Part shown: positions 25,901 to 34,602 of the stretch, in pieces
How positions within the stretch are numbered: the stretch's first letter is position 1
Layout of the letters: every line of letters starts with the position of its first letter
Source: JBBRCE01 sp038205115
GTDB lineage: Bacteria > Planctomycetota > Planctomycetia > Pirellulales > JBBRCE01
Assembly: GCA_038205115.1 (NCBI GenBank)
Contig: JBBRCE010000048.1
Location: 1 to 38,203 of the forward strand
Reading direction: 5' to 3'
DNA length: 38,203 nt
Notes under the pieces: model-generated
What the model was told of the DNA's origin: nothing
Databases searched by the model: none
What the model saw: only the letters and a program-made list of their open reading frames with translations
Translations under genes and position numbers: made by a program

Positions 25901-26827
25901 TTATTTGGAAAACGCCTGTTGAATGCGAATGGCCGCCGGACCGGCCAACACCACAAAGACCGCTGGCAGGATCAGCAGTAGCATCGGAAACAGAATTTTG
26001 ACAGCGACTTTTTGCGCCGACTCTTCGATCGACTGTTCGCGCTCGAACCGCAACATATCTGCGTGCGCGGTGAGCGTCCGCACCAGTTCCGAGCCGAAAC
26101 GCTGCGCATCGCGGATGAACGTATTGAGCGTGCGAACGCCATCCAAGCCCGAGCGGTCGGCAAAGTGGGCAAATGCGTCTTCAATGCTGGTGCCGAGTTC
26201 AGTTTCTTGCTGTACCACCTGCAACTCGTCGGCCATGGTTGCGTGGGCGATGCGAATTTCGTCCGCCACGAGCTGCACGGTTGCCGGCAGGCTCAAACCG
26301 CTCTCCAGGCAAACGATCAGTAAGTCCAAGAAGTCAGGCAGCGCACGCCGCAGTAATTGCTGCCGCCGGGCAATCCGCCGATCGAGCCAGATCGTCGGTA
26401 GCGTCAAGCCGACCAGCCCTGCAAACGTGGCGAGCAGCGTGCCTTTGCAGGGTTCGGAATAACCGGTCCAAGTCAGCACGAGTCCGGTGCTGAGTAACGT
26501 GAGCATCAGCAGCAGTCGAGCGCCGAAAAAGTACGCCAGTGCAGAAGGTGAATAGAAGCCAGCGAGGGTTAGTCGGATTTGATACGACTTTTGCTCTTTG
26601 CCAAGTCGCGGCGCCAAACGTTGGAGCAATAGGATGGCCGCCGATGGCACAGTGCTCGACGGTTCCGCGACGAACGGCGCCGCAGCGGATTGCTGATGCG
26701 ATGGCTTGAGCTTGCGAATTCGCGTCTCGACCTGCGCCGCATAGCGATCGATCAGAGTCAGGCACGCGTAGCCGCCGCAAAGCACGGCGCAAAATACGGC
26801 GATCGAGATGGAAATTAACGTCAGCAC
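25901..26827 (-). CDS. tadC: Tad pilus inner-membrane platform protein TadC
   Basis: This 308-residue protein of the type II secretion F (GspF) family is the second of the two inner-membrane platform proteins in Tad pilus systems. Hydrophobic segments are at about residues 3-25, 85-105, 115-140 and 275-300. The cytoplasmic F domain lies between the last two: RRALPDFLDLLIVCLESGLSLPATVQLVADE and IRDAQRFGSELVRTLTAHAD. The start is GTG at 26827 with GGAG about 8 nt upstream. It lies 16 bp after tadB. Confidence 0.88.
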   Translation of the reverse strand: MLTLISISIAVFCAVLCGGYACLTLIDRYAAQVETRIRKLKPSHQQSAAAPFVAEPSSTVPSAAILLLQRLAPRLGKEQKSYQIRLTLAGFYSPSALAYFFGARLLLMLTLLSTGLVLTWTGYSEPCKGTLLATFAGLVGLTLPTIWLDRRIARRQQLLRRALPDFLDLLIVCLESGLSLPATVQLVADEIRIAHATMADELQVVQQETELGTSIEDAFAHFADRSGLDGVRTLNTFIRDAQRFGSELVRTLTAHADMLRFEREQSIEESAQKVAVKILFPMLLLILPAVFVVLAGPAAIRIQQAFSK

Positions 26828-26843
26828 GCGACCTGCTCCCGAT

Positions 26844-27212
26844 TTAGTATTCGAAGTTGATGTAATGTCGAATCCACAACGCGCCTAACAGTTGTGCTGT
26901 GGCGGTAAGCGTGAGCAGCCAGGGGCGCTTGAGGAGTTCGGAAACATAGTCGGGCGCCAAGATGCTGAGCCCTGCGAAAGCCAAGATTGGAAGCACGATC
27001 AAAATCACCGCTTGAAGCCGATTTTCGCCGGTCATGGCGCGGACGCGGCGCTTCAGCTTGAGACGTTTGCGGATCATTTCCGTCAGATTGGCGAGCATTT
27101 TGATCAGGTCGCCGCCACAGCGGCTTTGCACCAGCAGTGCCACCACGAAAATTCGGATTTCGATAATGCCGGTTCGCTTGGCCAGGTTGCGAAGCGCGAG
27201 TTCGTCGGACAT
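26844..27212 (-). CDS. TadB C-terminal part
   Basis: These 122 codons, if translation restarted at ATG 27212, carry the end of the GspF domain (LGMSDELALRNLAKRTGIIEIRIFVVALLVQS) and two C-terminal membrane segments. The upstream AGAAG is a weak Shine-Dalgarno. Whether restart occurs is unknown. Confidence 0.45.
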   Translation of the reverse strand: MSDELALRNLAKRTGIIEIRIFVVALLVQSRCGGDLIKMLANLTEMIRKRLKLKRRVRAMTGENRLQAVILIVLPILAFAGLSILAPDYVSELLKRPWLLTLTATAQLLGALWIRHYINFEY

Positions 27213-27248
27213 GCCGAGCTTCTGTTGCTCGTGGCAGCGGCGAAATTC

Positions 27249-27794
27249 TTAGGAGATGGGCGAGTCGAATTCGTCGGCGACAAGTTGAAACGAACTCGAG
27301 ACGGTTCGGCCCGAGCGGACGGCGCTGGCAATGACTTCGAACGCTTTGGGCAATTGACTGAGCAGCAGCGCTTGTCGCCGATTTCTGCAGATGACCAGAT
27401 AGCCGAATTGCAGGCCGACGGCCAGGCAAAACGCCGGGGCAATGACCCACCAACGTCGCGAAATTAAAACGGCCAGAGCGGAAAGCGCCAGACCTGCCAC
27501 CAGGCCGATCACCACCAGTTTGCCCAGCGAGATGGACAATCCGGCTTTTTCCAGCGATAGCGAAACGCGCGCTTGGACCTTACCGACGAAACGGGTGATT
27601 GCCACATCTTGAGCTTTTTCGGAGTTGAATAGCGAGGTTTGCGTGTCGCCATGGCGACGACGCAGCCGGGACATTCGTTCGGCCAACCGAACTCGGTATG
27701 CGAAGAAGTACTCGTAGATCATTGAACCGACGATCGCCGCGATGGCTGTCGAAATCGCCATTCGCCAACATGTCAGTGACCAAGGACTCATCAT
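27249..27794 (-). CDS. TadB N-terminal part
   Basis: These 181 codons carry the first membrane helices and the first half of the GspF domain (SQLPKAFEVIASAVRSGRTVSSSFQLVADEF). The frame ends in TAA just before the segment that should complete the domain. Alone it would lack the final membrane helices. Confidence 0.6.
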   Translation of the reverse strand: MMSPWSLTCWRMAISTAIAAIVGSMIYEYFFAYRVRLAERMSRLRRRHGDTQTSLFNSEKAQDVAITRFVGKVQARVSLSLEKAGLSISLGKLVVIGLVAGLALSALAVLISRRWWVIAPAFCLAVGLQFGYLVICRNRRQALLLSQLPKAFEVIASAVRSGRTVSSSFQLVADEFDSPIS

Positions 27795-29152
27795 TAGTTC
27801 GACTCCATGCCGAGCGAAGCCATGCGGTCGGAATCGCGCGGGCCGCGCTCGAACATTGCGGTGGGCAGTTCAATGCCCGCGCTGCGAAGGGTTCGCAAGC
27901 AATGCGGTTGAATGCCGGTGACGAGAAATCGGCCTTCGGCTTCTTGCAGATGGTTGATGCCGGTCTGCTCGTAGACGAAGAGATCGTGCATGGTGATGTT
28001 TTCGCCTTGCATGCCCAGCACTTCGCTGATTTGCGTGATCTTGCGAGCGCCGCCAGCCAACCGCGACACTTGCACGATGATTTGCAGGCCGGAGGATATT
28101 TGCCGATGGATGAAGTGCATGGGCAACTCCGGCGACGACATTCCAACCAACACGGCCAGCCGACTGGTGGCGTCGCGGGCGTCTTTGGCGTGAATGGTGG
28201 TCATGCCGCCGTTGTGCCCGGTGTTGAGCGCTTGGAGCATGTCGGAAGCTTCTTTGCCGCGGCACTCGCCGACGATGATCCGGTCTGGCCGCATTCGCAG
28301 CGCATTTTTGAGCAGATCGCGGCAGGTCACTTCTCCCCGGCCTTCCAAGTTGGCTGGCCGCGTTTCCATGAGTGCCACGTGCGGCTGTTGCAGCTTAAGT
28401 TCGGCGACATCTTCGATGGTGACGATTCGCTCTTCAGGCGCGATGTAGCTGGAGAGGATGTTGAGCAGCGTGGACTTTCCGCTGCCGGTGCCGCCGGAGA
28501 TCATGATGTTGAGCTTGGCTTTGACGCAGGCCGCCAGAAAGGCAATCATCTCTGGCACGGCGGTCCGTTTGGCGAGCAGGTCGCCAACGAGTAGCGGCCG
28601 GGCGCCAAACCGGCGGATCGAGACCAGCGCGCCGTCGATGGCCAGCGGCTTGATGACGGCATTCAGCCGGCTGCCGTCCGACAATCGCGCGTCGACCATT
28701 GGGCTGGATTCGTCCACGCGGCGCCCGACGCGGCCGGCAATGCGTTGCACGACGCTGAGCAGGTGGTTTTCGTCGCGGAATCGAACATCCGTGCGTTCCA
28801 GCTTGCCGCGGCGTTCGACGTACACGGCGGAAACGCCGTTGATGAGGATGTCGGAAATGGTGGGGTCGGCCATCAGCGGTTCGAGCGGACCGAGCCCCAG
28901 CGTTTCGTGCAACATGTCGTCGACCAGGCGCTCGCGGTCGGTCAGGCTGAGCAGACTGGCGTGGCTGTTACAGAGTTCTTCGGCACCACGGCGCAGTTCG
29001 GCCCGCAGCCGCTCGGGCTCGACGGTGCGAATGACGGACAGGTTCAAGCCGCCGATCAACTTCTGATGCAGTTCCGCTTTGAGCGTGTTGAATTCGCGAT
29101 CTTCGTTGTGAGCGGTCGAGTTGAAGATATTCTCGGTCATAAGTTCGTTCAT
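27794..29152 (-). CDS. tadA: Tad pilus assembly ATPase TadA/CpaF
   Basis: This 452-residue secretion ATPase (GspE/VirB11 superfamily) powers Flp pilus assembly at the inner membrane. The N-terminal domain ends with LGPLEPLMADPTISDILINGV, typical of CpaF. The Walker A motif is GGTGSGKST (K226). The Asp box (IVTIEDVAELKL), the Walker B region (RPDRIIVGECRGKEASDMLQALNTGHNGGMTTIHA) and the His box follow. It overlaps tadZ by 4 bp (ATGA) and tadB by 1 bp (TAATG). The operon contains no second ATPase. Confidence 0.95.
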   Translation of the reverse strand: MNELMTENIFNSTAHNEDREFNTLKAELHQKLIGGLNLSVIRTVEPERLRAELRRGAEELCNSHASLLSLTDRERLVDDMLHETLGLGPLEPLMADPTISDILINGVSAVYVERRGKLERTDVRFRDENHLLSVVQRIAGRVGRRVDESSPMVDARLSDGSRLNAVIKPLAIDGALVSIRRFGARPLLVGDLLAKRTAVPEMIAFLAACVKAKLNIMISGGTGSGKSTLLNILSSYIAPEERIVTIEDVAELKLQQPHVALMETRPANLEGRGEVTCRDLLKNALRMRPDRIIVGECRGKEASDMLQALNTGHNGGMTTIHAKDARDATSRLAVLVGMSSPELPMHFIHRQISSGLQIIVQVSRLAGGARKITQISEVLGMQGENITMHDLFVYEQTGINHLQEAEGRFLVTGIQPHCLRTLRSAGIELPTAMFERGPRDSDRMASLGMESN

Positions 29153-30393
29153 GCTTTATCTCGATTGAGTTGGAGTGCGGGCCGAGCGATTTGGTCGAAG
29201 ATGTTGCCCATTCGTCCCGCTGCGGTTCTAAACGGTTTGAGCCAATGCGCAGGCGCAATTGCCGTGGGCTCGGGACGCTCGCCCAACAGGTCGTCGGCCA
29301 GGTTGCATATGGCGGCGGCAAAGCACGACTTTGGCGCCGACTTGACCAGCGGTTCGCCCAGATTGAACGACATATTCACGGCAGCCGAGTCGTCCGGCAG
29401 CCGATGTCGGATGGCGCGGCCCAATGTTTCTTCGATTTTGGCGATCGGTAACTCGTTGGTTTGCCCGACGCGATTGGCAACGAGCAACAACTGATCGCTG
29501 GAAATATTGGAGGCTTTGAAATACTCCAGGCATTTGATGACGCGCGTGATCGAAACGTAGTCGGCTCGGAAGACCATCACGATCTGCGCGCTGGTGGCCA
29601 GCACCCGAATTTGGTCGGGAAGTTTGGCACCTTCCATATCGGCCACCGTGTGCAGGCAACTGGTCCGCGCGAATTGCACGGCTTTTTGGATTACCTGCGG
29701 AGTGATTTGACGATCGTCGCCAAATGGCTCGGGGCCGGCCAGCAAACTAACGCCGGTTGGGTGCTTGACCAGCGCTTGCTCGAACATTGCTAGATCGAAG
29801 TTCTCGGCTTTGCTGGCCAGCGCGGAAAGCGTGTGCCGTGGCGCGGCGTTAAATAATGTGACCTGATCGCCTCCATGCACGTGCAGATCGAGCAGCGCGC
29901 AGGATGCACGCTTGTTGGCAATGGCCACGGCCAAATTGCTGGCCACCGCGCTGACACCGGCCCCGCCGCTCGGGCTGAAGACGGCAAACATCTTACCGCT
30001 TTGAGTGACATCGCGACGCACGCGTTTGAGACGCTCGATCAGCATTGTCAATTCGGAATCGAAATTGTCGTTGACGTCGAGATAGTCCAGCACGCCGTAA
30101 CGGATGACGCGAATCACCACGCGTGGGTCGCAGACGGGTCCAACGGCCACAAATCGCACCCGCTCGTTCGCCAGCGAGCAAAGCCGCTGCAACCAGGCTA
30201 GATCTTCTGCCGCGAAATTTCGGCTGGCGACAAAAACGAGCTGAACCGATTGTGTTTTCGCCGATTGCAGGGCGGCAAATGCGACATCCGGCGACAAGAC
30301 CTGAGCCTGCGATCGATCCACGCCAAAGCGATGTAAGGCAGCGCAAATTCGGTCCGCGATGGCGGCATCGTTGCCGACAATGATTGGATTCAA
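29149..30393 (-). CDS. tadZ: Pilus localisation ATPase-like protein TadZ/CpaE
   Basis: This protein of about 414 residues has an atypical receiver-like N-terminal domain (NPIIVGNDAAIADRICAAL to VIRYGVLDYLDVNDNF) followed by a ParA/MinD-like domain, as in CpaE/TadZ, which positions the Tad machine. The deviant Walker A reads SPSGGAGVSAVASNLA and lacks the Lys and Thr of ParA, consistent with the degenerate ATP sites known in this family. I chose the TTG at 30393 because GAGG lies 5 nt upstream and the receiver fold begins there; a TTG at 30459 without a Shine-Dalgarno would add 22 residues. It is the first gene of the operon. The pilin, TadV, CpaB and secretin genes often found upstream are not here. 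Confidence 0.88.
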   Translation of the reverse strand: MNPIIVGNDAAIADRICAALHRFGVDRSQAQVLSPDVAFAALQSAKTQSVQLVFVASRNFAAEDLAWLQRLCSLANERVRFVAVGPVCDPRVVIRVIRYGVLDYLDVNDNFDSELTMLIERLKRVRRDVTQSGKMFAVFSPSGGAGVSAVASNLAVAIANKRASCALLDLHVHGGDQVTLFNAAPRHTLSALASKAENFDLAMFEQALVKHPTGVSLLAGPEPFGDDRQITPQVIQKAVQFARTSCLHTVADMEGAKLPDQIRVLATSAQIVMVFRADYVSITRVIKCLEYFKASNISSDQLLLVANRVGQTNELPIAKIEETLGRAIRHRLPDDSAAVNMSFNLGEPLVKSAPKSCFAAAICNLADDLLGERPEPTAIAPAHWLKPFRTAAGRMGNIFDQIARPALQLNRDKA

Positions 30394-30913
30394 CGGACCC
30401 TCGACAGTCAGTGGTCGATCAAACGGGATCAGCCTGGGAATTTGCCCAGCCAAACGCAACGCGCAAAATTCGTTCCAGAACCGTTCGCGCGGCCCAGGCG
30501 GCTCCTCACGCTAAACCTACGTTGACGCTCGACTCGGTCAAGCGCTGGTGTTGGCCGCGAAAGTAAGGGATTTACCTACGTAAAACGCGCAAAAGGCTCA
30601 GTGATGCGCTGCCGAACGGCAAGCACTTGTGGAGCCCGCTGCCTTCAACGCGGTGTGTCGACCAAAGGAGCCGCGAGGGTACGTTCGGCTTGCCGGCCAC
30701 ATCAATTGCCAGCCGTGGACGAGCTGGGAATTTCGCTGCTCCGCATGCCTGGCGCGAAGCGCTCGACTCGGAAAACGTCCGATACCTTAGGCCGCTGGAA
30801 ACATGGCGATCGCCGGCAACTAGTTGTGGCTCGGGTCCGACTGCGGTAGACTCGCAGCAGCGGCATAATCAAGCCGGTACCACGCGGCGACTTGGATTGG
30901 GGATCGCACGGCA
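30394..30913. other. Divergent region between the tad operon and the GH10-like gene
   Basis: About 520 bp (454 bp if tadZ starts at 30459) must carry the tad operon promoter (leftward) and that of the GH10-like gene (rightward). I see no confident -35/-10 pair, RNA or small gene. The short open frames here give Cys/Arg-rich translations without family features. Confidence 0.45.
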
Positions 30914-32344
30914 ATGGGTTTGATGCAATTCGTGCTAGCGCAACGCGATCGGTTGCTGCCCAACGCAATCCAGCGTTCGTATCTGGCAGGCGCGGACGAC
31001 GTCCCTTGGAACGCCAGCATTTTGCTCAGCGACGAGGGCTTGCTCGTCGATCGCGAGGAAAACGATTCCGGTTGCTTCTGGTTGCCGTGGCACGTCGAAG
31101 GGCATGGAAATGTGATGCTCGGCACCGGCACGCTGATTGAGTCCGACGAGCCCTACCTGTTGGAGGTGGAACTGGCGCGTGGCATGCTCAATCGCCTGCG
31201 CAACCAGATGTTCAATTGGCAAATGTCTGGCATGCTGATCGACGATGACCTGTTGAGCCGCACCAGCGAAGCGACCCATCAGTTCACCCGCGCCGCGTCG
31301 CGCAAAAGCGATCCGGTCGATGCCGCTGTGGAAGCCGAAAAAAGTTTGGTGATGACGCTCAACTTGGGCGAGGCGTTGGCCGCCGGTTACGCCCAGCAAG
31401 TGCTGGCGATTCGCCAGCGGCAGACGCCAAAGTTAGCGGTGCTGCTCGGCGGAAATCTGGAAGACAACCTGCCGGATCAAACGCTCGATCAAGCCATTTG
31501 CGCGGCCTTCAACACGGCGCAAGTGCCGTGTACTTGGCGCAACGTTGAGCCCGAGCAGGGCGCTCGCGATTGGTCGATTCCGGAGCAGCAAATTGCCTGG
31601 TGTCAGGCGCAGAATTTGCGCATCTACGGCGGTCCGATCATTCGCTTCGAGCGCCGCGCAGTGCCGGACTGGCTGATGTTGTTTGATGGCGACTTCGACA
31701 ACCTGGCGGACTTGGCGGCCGATTATGTAAAGACGGTGGCCGCCCGGTATCGCAATCGCGTCAATCTCTGGAATTGCGCCGCCGGTCTGAACACCACGGA
31801 CATGTTCCACTTGGGCGAAGAGCAGCGGCTGCGTCTGGCGGTGCGTTTGATCGAAGCCGTTCGCGCGGCCGATCCGCGCGCGCCGATTCTGATTACGTTC
31901 GACCAGCCGTGGTGCGAATATCTGGCCAAGCGCGAAATGGATCTGCCGCCCCTGCATTTTGCCGACACCCTCGCGCGGGCGGAAATTGGCCTGGCTGGCT
32001 TCGCCGTGGAAATCAATCTCGGCTCGCACGAGTCCGGCACGGCTCCCCGCGATCCGCTGGAAATCAGCCGGCAAATCGATCGCTGGTCGTCGCTGAACTT
32101 GCCGCTGATCGTGCAACTTTCTTGGCAGAATTCGGCCACGGTGTCGGCAAATCACGACATGCAATCGCTCATCCGTCGCACGGTACCGCTGTTGTTTGCC
32201 AAGCAAGCTGTGCAAGGCGTGTTTCTGCAATCGTGGCCGTTTGCGGCCAGCGCCAACGATCAGGCCTGCACCAAGCTGTTCCGCGATGCATCGTGCGAGG
32301 CGCTTAAACCGCTGGCCGCCTTGCGACGCCAATACGTGATGTGA
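30914..32344 (+). CDS. GH10-fold-like protein lacking the catalytic glutamates
   Basis: This 476-residue protein has no signal peptide. Residues ~1-170 form an N-terminal domain I do not recognise. Residues ~170-470 follow the order of motifs of a GH10 xylanase TIM barrel: IAWCQAQNLRIYGGPIIRFERRAVPDWL, then YVKTVAARYRNRVNLWNCAAGLN, then RLIEAVRAADPRAPILITFD, then LPLIVQLSWQ near the end. The acid/base Glu expected in the WDVVNE segment is replaced (LWNCAAGLN), and the nucleophile Glu in the usual ITELD strand is Gln or absent (IVQLS). Hydrolysis is therefore doubtful, and a binding or structural role is an inference. It is cytosolic as far as the sequence shows and divergent from the tad operon. 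Other TIM-barrel assignments cannot be excluded. Confidence 0.65.
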   Translation: MGLMQFVLAQRDRLLPNAIQRSYLAGADDVPWNASILLSDEGLLVDREENDSGCFWLPWHVEGHGNVMLGTGTLIESDEPYLLEVELARGMLNRLRNQMFNWQMSGMLIDDDLLSRTSEATHQFTRAASRKSDPVDAAVEAEKSLVMTLNLGEALAAGYAQQVLAIRQRQTPKLAVLLGGNLEDNLPDQTLDQAICAAFNTAQVPCTWRNVEPEQGARDWSIPEQQIAWCQAQNLRIYGGPIIRFERRAVPDWLMLFDGDFDNLADLAADYVKTVAARYRNRVNLWNCAAGLNTTDMFHLGEEQRLRLAVRLIEAVRAADPRAPILITFDQPWCEYLAKREMDLPPLHFADTLARAEIGLAGFAVEINLGSHESGTAPRDPLEISRQIDRWSSLNLPLIVQLSWQNSATVSANHDMQSLIRRTVPLLFAKQAVQGVFLQSWPFAASANDQACTKLFRDASCEALKPLAALRRQYVM

Positions 32345-32436
32345 CGTGGATGACCTGGCGCTGGTCCAAGCTCGGCAACACCCCGCACCGCCGGCTTAAC
32401 TTGCTTCCGCGGCGGATCCGCAGGTTCGAGCACGCA

Positions 32437-33237
32437 CTACTTCAGCGCGGCGACCAAGCCGGCAACGTAGTCGCCCACCGATTTGAGCACCTGCTCGCGC
32501 GGTTGTGTGGCTGCCTCGGCAATTCGCCGCACCACGGCCGAGCCAACAATCAGGCCATCGGCGGCCGGCGCCAACATTCGCACATGCTCCGCCTGGCTAA
32601 TTCCAAAACCGATGCAAATGGGCAGGGGCGTTTGCGATCGCAGCCAACTGACATTCTCCGCCAGATCGGCCGGCAACTGCGTCCGCTCGCCGGTAATGCC
32701 GGTTACTGAGACGTAGTACAGAAAGCCGGTTGACGTTTCGGCAATGTGCAACGCGCGCTCGCGAGTCGTGGTGGGCGTAACCAACTGAATCAAACTGAAA
32801 TCGCGCTGGCGACAAATTTTGGAAAGTGCCACGGCTTCTTCAACAGGCAAGTCCGGCACGATCGTCCCTGCCATTCCGGCCGCTTGTGCGTCGTCCACAT
32901 ATTTTTCGAGACCATGACGATAAACGATCGCATAACTCAGCATGGTCACAATTGGCGCGGAGAGCGTCGGCGTGATCTCACGCGTCATGGCTAAGATTTG
33001 GGCGAGCTTGATTTTTTTGGCCAGCGCCCGCGTGTAAGATTCTTGAATCACCGGGCCGTCGGCAATCGGATCGCTGTAGGGAATGCCCAGCTCGCACATA
33101 CTGGCGCCGCGCGCGGCCAGTTCGCGCAGCACATCGGCGGTGAACTGCAAATCCGGATCGCCGGCCGTGACGAACGGCATCAGCGCTTTTTCGCCGGATG
33201 TTTTAAGCCGCGCGAACATTTGATCGATGGAAGACAT
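32437..33237 (-). CDS. trpA: Tryptophan synthase alpha chain
   Basis: This 266-residue TrpA cleaves indole-3-glycerol phosphate to indole and glyceraldehyde 3-phosphate and passes indole to TrpB. Catalytic E49 (CELGIPYSDP) and D60 (IADGP) are at the canonical positions. The phosphate-binding region is visible as ICIGFGIS near the C-terminus. It lies 87 bp downstream of trpB on the same strand. No other trp genes are in the window. Confidence 0.97.
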   Translation of the reverse strand: MSSIDQMFARLKTSGEKALMPFVTAGDPDLQFTADVLRELAARGASMCELGIPYSDPIADGPVIQESYTRALAKKIKLAQILAMTREITPTLSAPIVTMLSYAIVYRHGLEKYVDDAQAAGMAGTIVPDLPVEEAVALSKICRQRDFSLIQLVTPTTTRERALHIAETSTGFLYYVSVTGITGERTQLPADLAENVSWLRSQTPLPICIGFGISQAEHVRMLAPAADGLIVGSAVVRRIAEAATQPREQVLKSVGDYVAGLVAALK

Positions 33238-33324
33238 GCCGCGAATGGATTTTCTCGAAAAGGTTGCATTTTGTTGATCGTCGGCGCGTGATGGGCGGGC
33301 GACGAATTCCGGCCAGTTATACCA

Positions 33325-34524
33325 TCAGCCGCCAGATTTTAGCCGGGCGATTTCCGCCGCGTCTTTATCGCCGCGCCCTGACAGGCAAACCACAATCACC
33401 TGGTCCGCGGACATTCGTGGAGCGAGTTCGATCGCCTTGGCCACGGCGTGCGAGCTTTCCAAAGCCGGCAAAATGCCTTCGTTGCGGGCCAATAAATCGA
33501 ACGCCGCCATCGCATCGGAGTCGCGACACGATGTGTACTGCACGCGGCCAGAATCTTTCCAGTAACTGTGCTCCGGCCCGACGCCCGGATAATCCAATCC
33601 GGCCGAAATACTGTGTACGTCGCAGGTTTGGCCGTCTTCGTCTTGCATTACGTAGCTGAAACTGCCGTGCAACACGCCCGGCTCGCCATAGGAGAGTGGC
33701 GATGCGTGATCGCCCGGCTTGTCGGACCGCCCGCCCGCTTCCACGCCCAGCAGTTGCACGTTGGGTACATCGACAAACGGATAAAAAATTCCGGCCGCGT
33801 TGCTGCCACCGCCCACACAGGCGATCACTTGATCCGGCATTCGGCCGAGTTGCTCGCGGCTTTGCTCGATGGTTTCGCGACCGATGACCGCCTGGAAATC
33901 GCGGACAATTTGCGGAAAAGGATGCGGTCCGACGACCGAGCCCAGGATATAGTGCGTGTTTTCGACGGAACTCATCCACTCGCGCATCGCCTCGTTAATG
34001 GCGTCGCGTAGCGTACGCGATCCGCTGCTGACCGGGCGGACTTCCGCGCCCAGTAGCTTCATGCTGAACACGTTTGGCGCCTGACGGCGGATGTCTTCTT
34101 CGCCCATATACACCACGCACTCCAGGCCGAATCGCGCGCAGGCGGTGGCGGTGGCCACGCCATGCTGTCCGGCGCCGGTTTCGGCAATGACCCGGCGTTT
34201 GCCCATGCGAATGGTGAGCAGTGCCTGACCGAGCGTGTTATTGATTTTGTGCGCGCCGGTGTGATTGAGATCCTCGCGCTTCAAGTAGATTTGCGCGCCG
34301 CCGCAATGTTTGCTGAGCCGCTCGGCATGATACAGCGGCGACGGCCGGCCGACGTAATGCTTCCAAAGCGAAGTTAGTTGGGCGGCAAACGCCGGATCGG
34401 CCTGCGCGGCAGCGTACTGCACCGCCAGTTCATCCAGCGCACGAGTGAGTGTTTCCGGCACGTAACGGCCGCCGAACAAGCCAAATCGGCCGAGAGCGTT
34501 AGGGACTTGGCTGAGGGCAGGCAT
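33325..34524 (-). CDS. trpB: Tryptophan synthase beta chain
   Basis: This 399-residue PLP enzyme condenses indole with serine to give tryptophan. The PLP lysine is K93 in HTGAHKINN, ETGAGQHG carries the catalytic Glu, and the phosphate of PLP is bound by CVGGGSNAAG. The family start FGLFGGRYVPETL follows directly after the ATG at 34524; the open frame upstream is not conserved. It is the classical TrpB1 type, which pairs with TrpA, and precedes trpA by 87 bp. A candidate promoter with a dyad lies ~50-80 bp upstream. Confidence 0.97.
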   Translation of the reverse strand: MPALSQVPNALGRFGLFGGRYVPETLTRALDELAVQYAAAQADPAFAAQLTSLWKHYVGRPSPLYHAERLSKHCGGAQIYLKREDLNHTGAHKINNTLGQALLTIRMGKRRVIAETGAGQHGVATATACARFGLECVVYMGEEDIRRQAPNVFSMKLLGAEVRPVSSGSRTLRDAINEAMREWMSSVENTHYILGSVVGPHPFPQIVRDFQAVIGRETIEQSREQLGRMPDQVIACVGGGSNAAGIFYPFVDVPNVQLLGVEAGGRSDKPGDHASPLSYGEPGVLHGSFSYVMQDEDGQTCDVHSISAGLDYPGVGPEHSYWKDSGRVQYTSCRDSDAMAAFDLLARNEGILPALESSHAVAKAIELAPRMSADQVIVVCLSGRGDKDAAEIARLKSGG

Positions 34525-34573
34525 CGATTTCCATCCGAAAAAACAGGCAAAAAATCCGCGTTGAACTGCTTCG

Positions 34574-34602
34574 ATTGTCGGCAGTCCGCAGCCGACGGTC
34601 AA
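34574..34602 (-). promoter_or_regulatory. trpBA promoter with an internal dyad
   Basis: On the minus strand TTGACC (34602-34597) and GACAAT (34579-34574) are 17 bp apart, and transcription would start ~43 nt before the trpB ATG. A 6-bp inverted repeat, GTCGGC (34577-34582) and GCCGAC (34591-34596), fills the spacer and touches the -10. It could be an operator. No leader peptide with Trp codons is visible. Confidence 0.45.

Larger units (their letters stand above)
26844..27794 (-). pseudogene. tadB: tadB interrupted by an in-frame TAA
   Basis: The frame from ATG 27794 to TAA 26846-26844 spans 316 codons, the normal length of the TadB platform protein (GspF fold), but codon 182 is TAA (27251-27249). 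The flanking translation, ADEFDSPIS-stop-EFRRCHEQQKLGMSDELALRNLAKRTG, continues in the same frame and matches a TadB F domain. TadB homologs usually have an acidic residue pair there (EEF), so one change of GAA to TAA explains it. N-terminal membrane segments are at 9-29 and ~97-130, and C-terminal ones in the second part. tadB starts at the stop of tadA (TAATG overlap). Possible explanations are a true nonsense mutation, an assembly or sequencing error, a split but functional protein, or read-through. TAA is also the normal stop of tadA, so recoding of TAA in general is unlikely. Confidence 0.8.

Noticed and set aside
27249..27251. General reassignment of TAA as a sense codon
   Set aside because: TAA ends tadA, tadB and other genes normally, so a global code change does not fit.
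30601..30849. 82-codon open frame upstream of the GH10-like gene
   Set aside because: Cys/Arg-rich translation with no motif, no ribosome site and no neighbour support.
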